A DNA stretch of 64,000 nucleotides from an uncultured Alistipes sp. (lineage in GTDB: Bacteria; Bacteroidota; Bacteroidia; Bacteroidales; Rikenellaceae): contig NZ_CABMQJ010000008.1 of the NCBI RefSeq assembly GCF_902388705.1, forward strand, positions 1-64,000, read 5' to 3'. The notes beneath the pieces were generated by a model. The model ran no database searches and was not told the DNA's origin. It saw only the letters and a list, made by a program, of their open reading frames with translations. Both the position numbers and the translations under genes were made by a program. Positions 54,397 through 63,928 of this stretch are shown here, in pieces (position 1 is the stretch's first letter; every line of letters starts with the position of its first letter).

Positions 54397-57376
54397 ACTC
54401 TTCTGCGCGCTTCTGCTGGGCTGTTTCTGCTGGCAGGGCGTTTCGGCCGCCGGGGTCGATGTCGTAACCCGCCGTAAAATCGGACAGACGCTGACGCGTA
54501 TCGTCGCCCGTGAAGTTTCGGGCGGCTATGTCCGTATTCAGGGCGTCGACGCCTCCCGGAGCCGGGTGCGCATCTATACTTCGGTCGGGCTTTCGTACTA
54601 TCCGTTCCGCGAGCAGAACCTGCAGGTCATGTACGACTCGGTGCGTGCCGTGCTGCCGTCGGAGTACCGCAAGGCCCGCATCGAACTCTATACCGACAAA
54701 CGGGAAGTCCGCGAACTGATTCCGATGGCGTACCGTACCGACGCCGATTTCCTGAAACAGGTGCGCAAAAAGAAAATCGTGCCTTTCGTCAACCGCTCCG
54801 AGCGTCCGCTCGTGACGCGCCAATCTGCCGCCGTGGTGCCCTCGCAGGGGCTTGCGGGGCGGCATATCGCCTTGTGGCAGAGTCACGGCCGCTATTTCGA
54901 CCAGCCCGAGAACCGCTGGAAATGGCAGCGTTCGCGGCTGTGGATGACCTGTGAGGACCTCTATACCCAGAGCTATGTGCTGCCGTATCTGGTGCCGATG
55001 CTCGAGCATGCCGGGGCGAACGTGCTGCTGCCCCGCGAGCGCGACGTGCAGAAGTACGAAGTGCTCGCCGACAACGATGCCGCGGGGCAGTACCGGGAAA
55101 CGGACGGCCCCCAGAAGTGGCAGGCGGGCGGCATCGGGTTCGCGCACCTGCAGCAGGTCTACCGCACGGGCGAGAATCCGTTTCAGCATGGTACGACGCG
55201 TCGTGTGCGGACGGTTGCCGGGGGTGCCGAAAGCACCGCCGTATGGCGTGGCGACATTCCCGAAAAGGGGGAGTATGCCGTCTATGTCAGCTATGAGTCG
55301 CTGCCCGAAAGCACCGACGATGCACAGTATACGGTTCGCCACCTCGGGGGCGAAAGCACTTTCGCCGTCAACCAGACCATGGGCGGGGGGACGTGGATTT
55401 ACCTCGGGCACTTCCTGCTCGGGGAGGGGGAGCAGGACGTGGTGACGCTCACCAACCGCTCCCGCCGGGCCGGGCGGATTGTTACGGCCGATGCGGTGAA
55501 GATCGGCGGCGGCTACGGCAACGTGGCCCGTACGGCCTGCGATTCGCTGCGCAGGCCCGATGTGGAGTACCGCCTGGAAACGAGCGGCTATCCCCGCTTC
55601 TGCGAGGGGGCCCGCTACTGGCTCCAGTGGGCCGGATTCGGCGAAAAGGTCTACACCCCGAAAGAGAACAAGGACGATTACAAGGACGACTATATGTCGC
55701 GCGCCCATTGGGTCAATGCCCTGATGGGCGGTTCGGAGCGTATGCCCGACAGCACGGGACTCCGTATTCCGGTCGATATGGCGCTGGCGTTCCACTCCGA
55801 TGCCGGCGTGCGGCTCAACGACGACATTATCGGCACGCTGGGTATCTACTACACCCGCGAGAACAAGGGCAGATTCGAGGGTGGTGCCGACCGTTACCGC
55901 TCGCGCGACCTGACGGATATCGTCATGACGCAGCTTGTGTCCGACATCCGGGCCGTCTACGAGCCCGAATGGAACCGCCGCGGATTGTGGAACCGCGCCT
56001 ATTACGAAGCGCGTGTGCCGGGTGCCCCGACCATGCTGTTGGAACTGCTGTCGCACCAGAATTTCGCCGATATGCGCTATGGCAGCGATCCGCGTTTCAA
56101 GTTCCTCGTGAGTCGGGCTATCTATAAAGGTATTTTGCAGTATATCAGCTCGCAATACGGATTACCTTATGTCGTGCAGCCGCTTCCCGTGGAGTCACTT
56201 GCCACGCAATTCACCGAGGACGGCAACGTTGCCGTTAGCTGGTCGCCCGTGATGGATTCGCTCGAAACGAGCGCCGCGCCGACCGGATACGTGGTCTATA
56301 CGCGCATCGATGACGGCGGTTTCGACAACGGCCGCTATGTGGACAAGCCCTCCCTGCTGACTCAGCAGAAGCCGGGACGCATCTACAGCTACAAGGTGAC
56401 GGCCGTGAACGAGGGCGGCGAGAGTTTCCCGAGCGAGGTCGTCGCCGCCTGCCGCATGCCCGACCAGAAAGGGGCGGTGTTGATTGTAAACGGGTTCGAC
56501 CGTGTCAGTGCACCCTTGAGCATGCGCCGTGATTCGCTGGCCGGATTCTACGTCGGCCTCGACGGCGGCGTACCCGACAGGCAGGATATCTCCTATATCG
56601 GCGAACAGCGGGTGTTCGACATGTCGATGGCCAAATGCGAAGTGGACAGCATCGCCCTCGGGGCCTGCTGCTGCGATTACGAAACGGAGGTAATCGGCGG
56701 CAATACGTTCGATTACCCCTATGTGCACGGCCGTTCCGTCGCCCGCGCGGGCTATTCGTTCTGCTCGGCTTCGGTGCGGGCCCTCGAGGAGCACAGCGTA
56801 TCGCCGGAGGAGTATTCCGTAGTCGACTTGATTCTGGGCAAACAACGTTCGGTGACCATCGGGCGCGGTGTTGCGGGATATGCGTTCAAAACCTTTTCGC
56901 CCCGGCTGCAGGATGTCCTGCGGCGCTATATGGCCGGCGACGGTGCCCTTTTCGTGTCGGGAAGCTATGTGGCTGCCGACCTCTGGACGGGGGAGGAGAG
57001 CTCCGACGAAGACCGGGCTTTCGCCGAAGAGGTGCTTCATTATACGTATGACGGCAGCCATCCCGCCGAACGCAACCGGGTGCGTGTTGTAACGTCGCAT
57101 GCAGGCTTCACGCGCGACGAATACCGCTTTGTCAACGATTTCCGCCCTGACCGCTACCGTATCGAAACGACCGATGCCCTCCTGCCCGCGGGCGGCAGGG
57201 CTTTTCCGGTGATGCGCTATGTCGGCAATAACCGCATGGCGGGCATAGCCTGCGCCGAGAGCCGTACGTTCGTCATGGGCTTTCCGTTCGAATCGGTCGA
57301 AAGCGATGTGCAGCGCGACCGGCTGATGGCGGACATATTGACATTCCTGGGATCCGGCGAAACCGTTTCACGCTAA
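54386..57376 (+). CDS. Secreted amidase-like protein with golvesin-type and fibronectin III domains
   Basis: A 996-residue exported protein; signal peptide about 1-21. An N-acetylmuramoyl-L-alanine amidase-like catalytic core appears to be split: HIALWQSHGRYF near 163, AFHSDAGV near 472 and LLELLSHQNFADMRYG near 552 supply the expected His and Glu residues. A golvesin C-terminal-like beta domain is inserted at about 255-375 (YAVYVSYESLPES...GTWIYLGHF). A fibronectin III-like domain follows at about 612-690, then a C-terminal Rossmann-like domain (VLIVNGFDRV...). Some relatives are labelled xanthan lyase. Cell-wall or glycan hydrolysis is inferred. Confidence 0.78.
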   Translation: MKSKLFCALLLGCFCWQGVSAAGVDVVTRRKIGQTLTRIVAREVSGGYVRIQGVDASRSRVRIYTSVGLSYYPFREQNLQVMYDSVRAVLPSEYRKARIELYTDKREVRELIPMAYRTDADFLKQVRKKKIVPFVNRSERPLVTRQSAAVVPSQGLAGRHIALWQSHGRYFDQPENRWKWQRSRLWMTCEDLYTQSYVLPYLVPMLEHAGANVLLPRERDVQKYEVLADNDAAGQYRETDGPQKWQAGGIGFAHLQQVYRTGENPFQHGTTRRVRTVAGGAESTAVWRGDIPEKGEYAVYVSYESLPESTDDAQYTVRHLGGESTFAVNQTMGGGTWIYLGHFLLGEGEQDVVTLTNRSRRAGRIVTADAVKIGGGYGNVARTACDSLRRPDVEYRLETSGYPRFCEGARYWLQWAGFGEKVYTPKENKDDYKDDYMSRAHWVNALMGGSERMPDSTGLRIPVDMALAFHSDAGVRLNDDIIGTLGIYYTRENKGRFEGGADRYRSRDLTDIVMTQLVSDIRAVYEPEWNRRGLWNRAYYEARVPGAPTMLLELLSHQNFADMRYGSDPRFKFLVSRAIYKGILQYISSQYGLPYVVQPLPVESLATQFTEDGNVAVSWSPVMDSLETSAAPTGYVVYTRIDDGGFDNGRYVDKPSLLTQQKPGRIYSYKVTAVNEGGESFPSEVVAACRMPDQKGAVLIVNGFDRVSAPLSMRRDSLAGFYVGLDGGVPDRQDISYIGEQRVFDMSMAKCEVDSIALGACCCDYETEVIGGNTFDYPYVHGRSVARAGYSFCSASVRALEEHSVSPEEYSVVDLILGKQRSVTIGRGVAGYAFKTFSPRLQDVLRRYMAGDGALFVSGSYVAADLWTGEESSDEDRAFAEEVLHYTYDGSHPAERNRVRVVTSHAGFTRDEYRFVNDFRPDRYRIETTDALLPAGGRAFPVMRYVGNNRMAGIACAESRTFVMGFPFESVESDVQRDRLMADILTFLGSGETVSR

Positions 57377-57390
57377 CCTCCTGCAATCCC

Positions 57391-60069
57391 ATGGGAAAAT
57401 CCCTTTATACGATTGTTTGCCTGCTTCTTGCGGCGGGGTGTGCTTCGGAACCGGGCGTGCGGCCCGGGGATTTGCGCTGCGAAAATTTGCATGCTCCGCT
57501 GGCTGTGGACAATACGCAGCCCCGTTTCAGCTGGAAAATCCATGCGGACGGGGCTTTCAGCCAGTCTGCCTATGAAATCCTGGTCGCTTCCGACAGCCTG
57601 CTGCTCCGGCCCGGGAGCGCCGATTTGTGGAGCTCGGGCAAAGTGGCGTCATCCCGCTCGGTCATGGTTCCCTACGGGGGGCGGGAGTTGGCGGCGCCGT
57701 CGCTGGCTTTCTGGAAAGTGCGGGTCTGGGACGCGGCGGGCCGCTGCTCGGCATGGAGCCCTGCGGCCCGGTTCGGCGTCGGCATTCTCGACCGGGCCGG
57801 TTGGCCGGGACGTTACATCGGCATGGAGGGCGTGGGGGCCCCGCTGCTGCGCAAAGGCTTCCGCATCGACGGTAAAAAAGGCACCTACCTGCTCCATGTG
57901 AATTCGCTCGGGTACCACGAAGCCTGGCTCAACGGGGAAAAGGTTTCCGGCGAGGTGCTCTCCCCGGCGGTGTCGCAGCTCGACAAACGCTCCCTTGCGG
58001 TTACATACGATATGACACACCTTGTGCGGGAGGGGGCGAACGATCTGGTGCTGTGGCTCGGGCGCGGCTGGTACCGTCCGGCCACTTTCGGTGCTGCCCA
58101 TGACGGCCCGCTCGTGAACGCCCGGCTGGATGAAGTGACTTCCGGGGAATGCCGTACGCTGTTGGCCAGCGACGGTTCGTGGACGGGGCGCGACAGCGGA
58201 TATGCCGATACCGAGGGGACTACGTGGCTGCCGCTGCAATTCGGCGGCGAATGCGTGGACGGCGCGAAAGTGCCTGCGGGACTCTCGGCGGCGGAGCTGG
58301 ACAACCTGGCATGGAGCCCCGTCGGGGAGGCGGATGTCCCGGCCGTGCACGTTACACCCCGGATGTGCGAACCGAACTGCATCCGGGATACCGTGCTGCC
58401 CGTATCGCTGCGCCGGACGGCCGACGGTGTCTGGGTGGCCGACATGGGCCGTGCCGTCAACGGCTGGATCGAGTTGTACCTGCCTCCGATGGAAAAAGGC
58501 CGGAGGGTACGGATCGAATATTGCGACTGGCTCGCCGCCGACGGCAGTTTCCGCTCCCAGGAGGGAAATACCCTTTTCGAGGATGCCTATATCGCCGGCG
58601 GTACGGAAAGGGAGATTTTCCGCAACAAATTCAACCACCATGCGTTTCAATACGTTCGGATTTCCAATATCCCGGCGGCGCCCGTGCGGCTCGCCGCTTA
58701 TCCGATTCAATCGGATTTCGGCGACGCCTCTTCTTTCGAGTGCTCCGACCCGGAACTGAATGCGATTTACGACATGGTGAAGTACACGTTCCGTAACCTT
58801 GCCTTCGGCGGCTATGTCGTCGACTGCCCGCATCTGGAACGTATGGGGTACGGCGGCGACGGCAACGCTTCGTGCAACAGTTTCCAGACCCTTTACGACG
58901 CTGCACCCCTCTATATGAACTGGATGCAGATGTGGGGCGACTGTATCCGTGAGGACGGCGGAATGCCGCACAATGTGCCGAATCCCTATCCGGCCGGCGG
59001 CGGCCCTTATTGGTGCGGGTTTATCGTTACCGCCTCCTGGCAGACCTATCTCAACTACGGCGACGACCGGCTGCTGGTGCGCTATTATCCCGCCATGCAG
59101 CGCTGGCTGGAGTATGCCGAACGCCATATGGCCGACGGCCTGCTCCGGCGCTGGCCCGATACGGATTACCGGGGCTGGTACCTGGGCGACTGGCTGGCCC
59201 CGTCGGGCGTGGACTATACGGCGCAGTCGTCCGTCGACCTGGTAAGCAACTGCTTCTTGAGCGACTGCTATGCGACCATGGCGAAAATTGCGGCGCACCT
59301 GCAACATCCGGACGATGCGTCGTCGTACCGTGCGAAGCGCGATGCGCTGAACGGACGTATCCATGCAGCGTTTTTCAATCCGGCGGGGAACTGTTATGCC
59401 ACCGGTTCGCAGATCGACCAGATTTACCCGATGCTGGTCGGTGCGACGGACGAGGCGCTTGTTCCCGCCGTGACGGAACGCCTGTTCCGGACGACTCGCG
59501 AGCAGCTCGGCGGCCATATCGGCTGCGGGCTCGTGGGGGTGACCGTGCTGACGGAGTGGGCCATCCGGAACGGCTGTGCCGATTTCGTCCGCTCCATGCT
59601 GAAGCGGCACGGCGAACCCGGCTACCTCCATATGCTCGACCGGGGGGCGACGACCACCTGGGAGAGCTGGAACGGCGAACGCAGCAAAATACATAATTGC
59701 TACAACGGTATCGGCGCGTGGTTCATCCAGGCGCTGGCGGGCATCCGCCCCGATGAGGCCGAACCCGGTTACCGCCATGTGCTGATTGCCCCGCAGCTGC
59801 CCGAGGGCGTAGCGTGGGTGAAAGCGGCGAAGCAAACGCCTTACGGCACTGTTCGTGTCGAGTGGGAACTCGATGCAGACCGGTTCACCGCCCGGGTGGC
59901 GGTGCCTGCCAACAGCACGGCGACATTCTGCCTGCCTGCGGACGGAGCGGGATGCCGGGTGGACGGCAGGAGGGTACATGCCTCTGACGACCGGATACGG
60001 CTGGAGAGCGGAGTGCATACGGTCGCCTTTGTGCGGGGAAACAAACAGGATAACCTTTTAAATCATTAA
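57391..60069 (+). CDS. Alpha-L-rhamnosidase, GH78, lipoprotein
   Basis: An 892-residue predicted lipoprotein (LLAAGC, C17). Domain order follows GH78: an N-terminal fibronectin III-like domain (28-130), beta-sandwich carbohydrate-binding domains (about 140-330), the (alpha/alpha)6 catalytic barrel (about 440-790) and a C-terminal beta domain. Catalytic-region motifs are DCPHLERMGYGGDGN (E484, D491) and TTTWESWNGERSKIHN. It should release terminal alpha-linked L-rhamnose from plant or host-associated glycans. It lies 14 bases after the amidase-like gene. Confidence 0.9.
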   Translation: MGKSLYTIVCLLLAAGCASEPGVRPGDLRCENLHAPLAVDNTQPRFSWKIHADGAFSQSAYEILVASDSLLLRPGSADLWSSGKVASSRSVMVPYGGRELAAPSLAFWKVRVWDAAGRCSAWSPAARFGVGILDRAGWPGRYIGMEGVGAPLLRKGFRIDGKKGTYLLHVNSLGYHEAWLNGEKVSGEVLSPAVSQLDKRSLAVTYDMTHLVREGANDLVLWLGRGWYRPATFGAAHDGPLVNARLDEVTSGECRTLLASDGSWTGRDSGYADTEGTTWLPLQFGGECVDGAKVPAGLSAAELDNLAWSPVGEADVPAVHVTPRMCEPNCIRDTVLPVSLRRTADGVWVADMGRAVNGWIELYLPPMEKGRRVRIEYCDWLAADGSFRSQEGNTLFEDAYIAGGTEREIFRNKFNHHAFQYVRISNIPAAPVRLAAYPIQSDFGDASSFECSDPELNAIYDMVKYTFRNLAFGGYVVDCPHLERMGYGGDGNASCNSFQTLYDAAPLYMNWMQMWGDCIREDGGMPHNVPNPYPAGGGPYWCGFIVTASWQTYLNYGDDRLLVRYYPAMQRWLEYAERHMADGLLRRWPDTDYRGWYLGDWLAPSGVDYTAQSSVDLVSNCFLSDCYATMAKIAAHLQHPDDASSYRAKRDALNGRIHAAFFNPAGNCYATGSQIDQIYPMLVGATDEALVPAVTERLFRTTREQLGGHIGCGLVGVTVLTEWAIRNGCADFVRSMLKRHGEPGYLHMLDRGATTTWESWNGERSKIHNCYNGIGAWFIQALAGIRPDEAEPGYRHVLIAPQLPEGVAWVKAAKQTPYGTVRVEWELDADRFTARVAVPANSTATFCLPADGAGCRVDGRRVHASDDRIRLESGVHTVAFVRGNKQDNLLNH

Positions 60070-60073
60070 TGAT

Positions 60074-60523
60074 ATGTCACTTGAACAACAAATTTCGAAA
60101 GGTATCATGGAGGCGATGAAAGCCAAAGATACCGTGCGCCTGGGCGCACTGCGCAATGCCAAGAAGTACATTATCGAAGCCAAGACCGCCGGCCCGGAAA
60201 TTGCCGAACTCCCTGACGCCGACGTGCTGAAAATCATTTCCAAGCTTGCCAAGCAGGGAACCGACTCCGCGGCGATTTTCGCCGGACAGAACCGTCCCGA
60301 CCTCGCCGCCGAAGAGCTGGCCCAGGTCGCCGTTTTCCAGGAATTCCTGCCCAAGCAGCTGACGGCCGAGGAGCTGACAACTGAGGTGAAAGCCGTAATC
60401 GCCGAAGTCGGCGCCACGTCGATGAAAGAGATGGGCAAGGTGATGGGCGCAGCCTCGAAGAAACTCGCCGGACGTGCCGACGGCAAAGATATTTCGGCCA
60501 AGGTCAGGGAACTGCTGTCGTAA
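60074..60523 (+). CDS. GatB/YqeY domain protein
   Basis: A 149-residue YqeY-family protein, all-helical, resembling the tRNA-binding tail of GatB. The sequence begins LEQQISKGIMEAMKAKDTVR, has LAAEELAQVAVFQEFLPKQL in the middle and ends MGKVMGAASKKLAGRADGK with a short tail, as in the family. It may take part in tRNA-dependent amidation or have a separate role; this is not established. It starts 4 bases after the rhamnosidase stop and is likely carried along in the operon. Confidence 0.92.
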   Translation: MSLEQQISKGIMEAMKAKDTVRLGALRNAKKYIIEAKTAGPEIAELPDADVLKIISKLAKQGTDSAAIFAGQNRPDLAAEELAQVAVFQEFLPKQLTAEELTTEVKAVIAEVGATSMKEMGKVMGAASKKLAGRADGKDISAKVRELLS

Positions 60524-60535
60524 GCCGCTGTGCCG

Positions 60536-61690
60536 ATGAAGCGTTTGCTGCTCGCGCTTTGCTGGATTGTCGCGGCGCAGGCCGTTTGCGCCCGCAAACC
60601 TGCCGTGCGGTTCGACCTGCCGTATACGGTCGAATACGGCAAGTATGTCGTGACGGTCGAAACTTCTGCGGGGCCGCGCCGTTTTGTCTTTGATACGGGG
60701 GCTTCGCGGACGACAATCAGCGGGCGGTTGAGCCGCGAACTGGGACTTTCGGAGGTGGACAGGGGCCTCGTCGGCGATTTCGAAGGCCATCGGCAGTCGC
60801 TCGCCTATGTGCAGGTGCCTTATCTGCGGCTGGGCGGGGCCGTGTTTACCGACAAGCGGGTGGTTGTCCTGCCCGACAGCTCGTATATTTTCCGTTGTCT
60901 GGGCTTTGACGGTATAGCAGGCGGCGATTTGCTGCGTGATTTCGTCGTGCGGATGCCAAATGCCGATTCGACGATTACGCTGGCCGGCGACATTCGCCTG
61001 CTGGGGGAGTGCGTCCGCCGGGATGCGGCCCGTATCCATTTTGCCGGGAACACTCCCGTGATTGCTGCCGTGCTGCGGAACGGAAAGTCCCGGATGAAAA
61101 CCTACATGAAATTCGATACCGGTTCCGCCGCCCTTTTCGACTGCCGCTACGACGAGTGTCTGGCATTGCTCGAAAGGGGAATCCTCCGCGACGTGCGCCG
61201 TACCGAGGGCCACTCCGGCAATCTGGGGTGGAGCAACCGTTCGGTCGTCGGTGATGCCGTGCGGGGTGTGGTGCCGGAGTTCGTGTTGGCCGGACAACGG
61301 CTTGCCGCGATGCCGCTCGAGATCACCCACGGCTCCTTCAGCAAACTGGGCTGCGGACTTTTCCGCTGGGGAACAGTCGTAATCGACTATCCCGGCCGCC
61401 GCTTCTGGCTGCTGCCGCATGCCGCACAGCCGGAGCCGCCCGATGCTTCGGTGATGAATGTCACCGTAGCGCTCGACGGCGGACGGTTGGTCGTGGGGCA
61501 GGTCTGGGACGAAGCCCTCGGGACGGTTATCGCGCCGGGCGACCGCATCGTCCGCCTGGGAACGGTGGAGGTAGAGCGGGTCGACCCCTGTGCTTTCATC
61601 CGCGGCGAAGTACGGCCGGACAAACCCGAACTGACAGTTGAACGCAAGGATGGAACCCGTGTGCGGGTCCCCGTAAAACGAATGGAATAA
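60536..61690 (+). CDS. Secreted retropepsin-like aspartic protease with PDZ-like tail
   Basis: A 384-residue exported protein. Signal peptide 1-19, then two DTG-type aspartic protease half-sites: VFDTGASRTTIS (D53) and KFDTGSAALFD (D194). A single chain therefore carries both catalytic Asp residues. The C-terminal 75 residues resemble a PDZ domain (GTVIAPGDRIVRLGTVEVE). Such proteins occur widely in Bacteroidetes with unknown substrates. The ATG at 60536 is preferred to a GTG 6 bases upstream. Its stop overlaps the next start (TAATG). Confidence 0.85.
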   Translation: MKRLLLALCWIVAAQAVCARKPAVRFDLPYTVEYGKYVVTVETSAGPRRFVFDTGASRTTISGRLSRELGLSEVDRGLVGDFEGHRQSLAYVQVPYLRLGGAVFTDKRVVVLPDSSYIFRCLGFDGIAGGDLLRDFVVRMPNADSTITLAGDIRLLGECVRRDAARIHFAGNTPVIAAVLRNGKSRMKTYMKFDTGSAALFDCRYDECLALLERGILRDVRRTEGHSGNLGWSNRSVVGDAVRGVVPEFVLAGQRLAAMPLEITHGSFSKLGCGLFRWGTVVIDYPGRRFWLLPHAAQPEPPDASVMNVTVALDGGRLVVGQVWDEALGTVIAPGDRIVRLGTVEVERVDPCAFIRGEVRPDKPELTVERKDGTRVRVPVKRME

Positions 61691-62601
61691 TGCACGTACT
61701 GGAATACCTGCACCGCAATGTCAAGACCGTCGCCATGCCGACGGCCATGGTGGTCGGGGCGCTGCTGTGCCGTCCCGTGACAGCCCTCGAAGCGTGGACG
61801 GGACAGATGATTACGCCGACGCTGATTTTCCTGATGCTTTTCGTGACGTTCTGCCGCGTGAAACCCCGGCAGATGAAACCCTCCATGCTGCACCTGTGGC
61901 TGCTCCTGTTTCAGGTCGTGGTGAGCATTGCCGTCTATTTCGCTTTGTTGCCGCTGAACGAGATTGTGGCGCAGGGGGCGATGATTTGCGTGCTGGCTCC
62001 CGTGGCGATGGCCGCGGTGGTGATTGCCGGTATGCTCGGGGCCAATGTCCCGACGATGGCGACGTACAGCCTGCTGTGCAATATGGTGATTGCACTGGTC
62101 GCTCCCGTCGTCCTGTCGTTCGCCGGGACGGGGGCCTGCACCTTTACGCAAATACTGGCACGGATTGCGCCGCTGCTGATTATGCCTTTCGCTGCGGCGC
62201 AGTTCTGCCGTTTGGTGCTGCCCGGGACTGCCAAATGGATCGGCGACCACAGCCAGATTTCATTCTATATGTGGCTGGCGTCGCTGATTGTGATTATCGG
62301 ACGTACGACGGCTTTCATTATCGACCTGCACAATGCATCGCTTTCGACCGAATTGTGGCTGGCGTTTGCCGCGCTGGTAATCTGCCTGGTGCAGTTCAAG
62401 GTCGGCCGTACGCTCGGCCGCCGTTACGGCGATGCGCCGGCCGGCGGGCAGTCCCTCGGACAGAAGAACACGGTGCTGGCTGTCTGGATGGCGCAGTCGT
62501 TCCTCAACCCGATTGCTTCGATTGCCCCGACGGCCTATATCGTCTGGCAGAACTTCGTGAACTCCTGGCAGATTTACCGTTACGACCGGCAGAAACGATA
62601 A
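61690..62601 (+). CDS. BASS-like (bile acid:sodium symporter superfamily) transporter
   Basis: A 303-residue membrane protein with about nine to ten hydrophobic segments. It fits the bile acid:Na+ symporter/arsenite-permease-like fold: an early crossing, ITPTLIFLMLFVTFCRVKP, and the unwound central motifs VLAPVAMAAVVIAGMLGANV and NPIASIAPTAY. The substrate is not predictable. The start at 61690 overlaps the protease stop, so the two are translationally coupled. It is the last gene of the operon. Confidence 0.78.
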   Translation: MHVLEYLHRNVKTVAMPTAMVVGALLCRPVTALEAWTGQMITPTLIFLMLFVTFCRVKPRQMKPSMLHLWLLLFQVVVSIAVYFALLPLNEIVAQGAMICVLAPVAMAAVVIAGMLGANVPTMATYSLLCNMVIALVAPVVLSFAGTGACTFTQILARIAPLLIMPFAAAQFCRLVLPGTAKWIGDHSQISFYMWLASLIVIIGRTTAFIIDLHNASLSTELWLAFAALVICLVQFKVGRTLGRRYGDAPAGGQSLGQKNTVLAVWMAQSFLNPIASIAPTAYIVWQNFVNSWQIYRYDRQKR

Positions 62602-62717
62602 GAATTCCTTCGGCGGACGTAGCTTCCGGGCTTTATGCCGGTGCAAGAGCGTCTGCCGGCCTGTTTCCGGGGCAGCTGTCATGGAGTTATAGAAGGCAAG
62701 TTGACGGTAGAGGGCGG

Positions 62718-63083
62718 CTATTTCCGGAAGATGAAATAGACGGCCAGAATCAGGCACATGAATCCCGCGAGGTGGTTCCAGCGCAAGGTGTCCGATTTCA
62801 TGAAGACCAGCACGAAAAGCGCGAAGACCGAAAGCGATACCACCTCCTGAATTACTTTCAGCTCCCAGAGCGAGAACGGGCCCCCGTACTGCGTCGAGCC
62901 GATGCGGTTGGCCGGTACCAGGAAACAGTATTCGAACAGCGCGATGCCCCAGCTCAACAGGACGACAGCGGTGATGCCGAAACGTTCGAATTTGGATTTG
63001 AACGCGATATGGCCGTACCATGCGAGCATCATGAAGGTGTTCGAAACGACGAGCAGGCTGACAGTGGCGATTGCTTTGAACAT
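62718..63083 (-). CDS. DUF486 (DMT-like) small membrane protein
   Basis: A 121-residue protein with four membrane helices (about 4-22, 37-57, 75-95, 100-118), matching DUF486: NTFMMLAWYGHIAF, ALFEYCFLVPANRIG and FSLWELKVIQEVVSL. The family is related to EamA/drug-metabolite transporters but function is unknown. A TATTTTTG box on its strand at 63106-63113 suggests its own promoter, divergent from the SDR gene. Confidence 0.88.
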   Translation of the reverse strand: MFKAIATVSLLVVSNTFMMLAWYGHIAFKSKFERFGITAVVLLSWGIALFEYCFLVPANRIGSTQYGGPFSLWELKVIQEVVSLSVFALFVLVFMKSDTLRWNHLAGFMCLILAVYFIFRK

Positions 63084-63130
63084 ATATTGCTGGGCTAAAA
63101 CGTCGCAAAAATATTAAAATTTTTCATACG

Positions 63131-63928
63131 ATGACTATTTCCGGACAGAAATACGCATTGATCACCGGGGCCGCGTCGGGCATCGGCCGTGAATATGCCC
63201 GTCAACTGGCTGCGAAAGGGTATAGCCCGGTGCTGGCCGACCGGGCCGAAGCGGTGGAGGTTGCGGCGCAGGAGATTGCGGCGGAATACGGCGTCGAAGC
63301 ATTGCCGTTGCGTGTCGACCTTGCGGAACCGGATGCCGCAGGGCGGATTTTCGCAGGGACCGAAGAGCGGGGAATCCATATCGATGTGCTGGTCTGCAAT
63401 GCGGGTGTCCTGCTTTTCGGGGAACTGGCTTCGGCGTCGCCGCAGGCGGTCGGCCGGATTATTTCATTGCATTGTACCGTCACTTCGCAGTTGTGCTGCC
63501 TCTATGCCGGACAGATGCAGCGCCGCGGCTGCGGCGGGCATATCCTGCTGATGTCGTCGGCAACGGCCTGGACGCCCTATCCTACGATTGCAGCCTATTC
63601 CGCGACGAAGGCCTATCTGAAAACCTTCGGACGGGCGCTTCACGACGAGTTGGCGGACAGGGATATTCGGGTGACGACGGTATTTCCCGGAGCTGTGGAC
63701 ACTCCGTTTTACAAACTCGGCGACGCATGGCGCCGCCGGTTTATTCGTTGGGGTGTGATGTCTACGCCGCAGGAGGTGGCCCGCAGGGGCCTGAATGCAC
63801 TTTTCCGGGGTCGCAAGCGTTGTATCCCGGGAGTTTTCACGAGGCTGTGCGTGTGGGGTTCCCGACTGGTACCGGACTGGGCGGTGCGTGCGGCGTTCCG
63901 TTCGCAGTTCGTACAGCGCCGGTTATAA
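63131..63928 (+). CDS. Short-chain dehydrogenase/reductase
   Basis: A 265-residue classical SDR. The NAD(P)-binding GAASGIGREYA lies at residues 14-24, LVCNAGVLLFGEL follows near 88, the catalytic Ser is in ILLMSSATAW near 140, and Tyr/Lys are in YSATKAYLKTFG near 155. The tail has TVFPGAVDTPFYK. The C-terminus is extended by a basic region. The substrate is unknown. It converges on the HAD-like gene cut by the window end; the two stop codons abut. Confidence 0.9.
   Translation: MTISGQKYALITGAASGIGREYARQLAAKGYSPVLADRAEAVEVAAQEIAAEYGVEALPLRVDLAEPDAAGRIFAGTEERGIHIDVLVCNAGVLLFGELASASPQAVGRIISLHCTVTSQLCCLYAGQMQRRGCGGHILLMSSATAWTPYPTIAAYSATKAYLKTFGRALHDELADRDIRVTTVFPGAVDTPFYKLGDAWRRRFIRWGVMSTPQEVARRGLNALFRGRKRCIPGVFTRLCVWGSRLVPDWAVRAAFRSQFVQRRL

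Noticed and set aside
57649..60018. A 789-codon minus-strand frame opposite the GH78 gene
   Set aside because: Composition typical of a shadow frame (Arg, His, Val-rich); the plus strand holds the full GH78 motif set.
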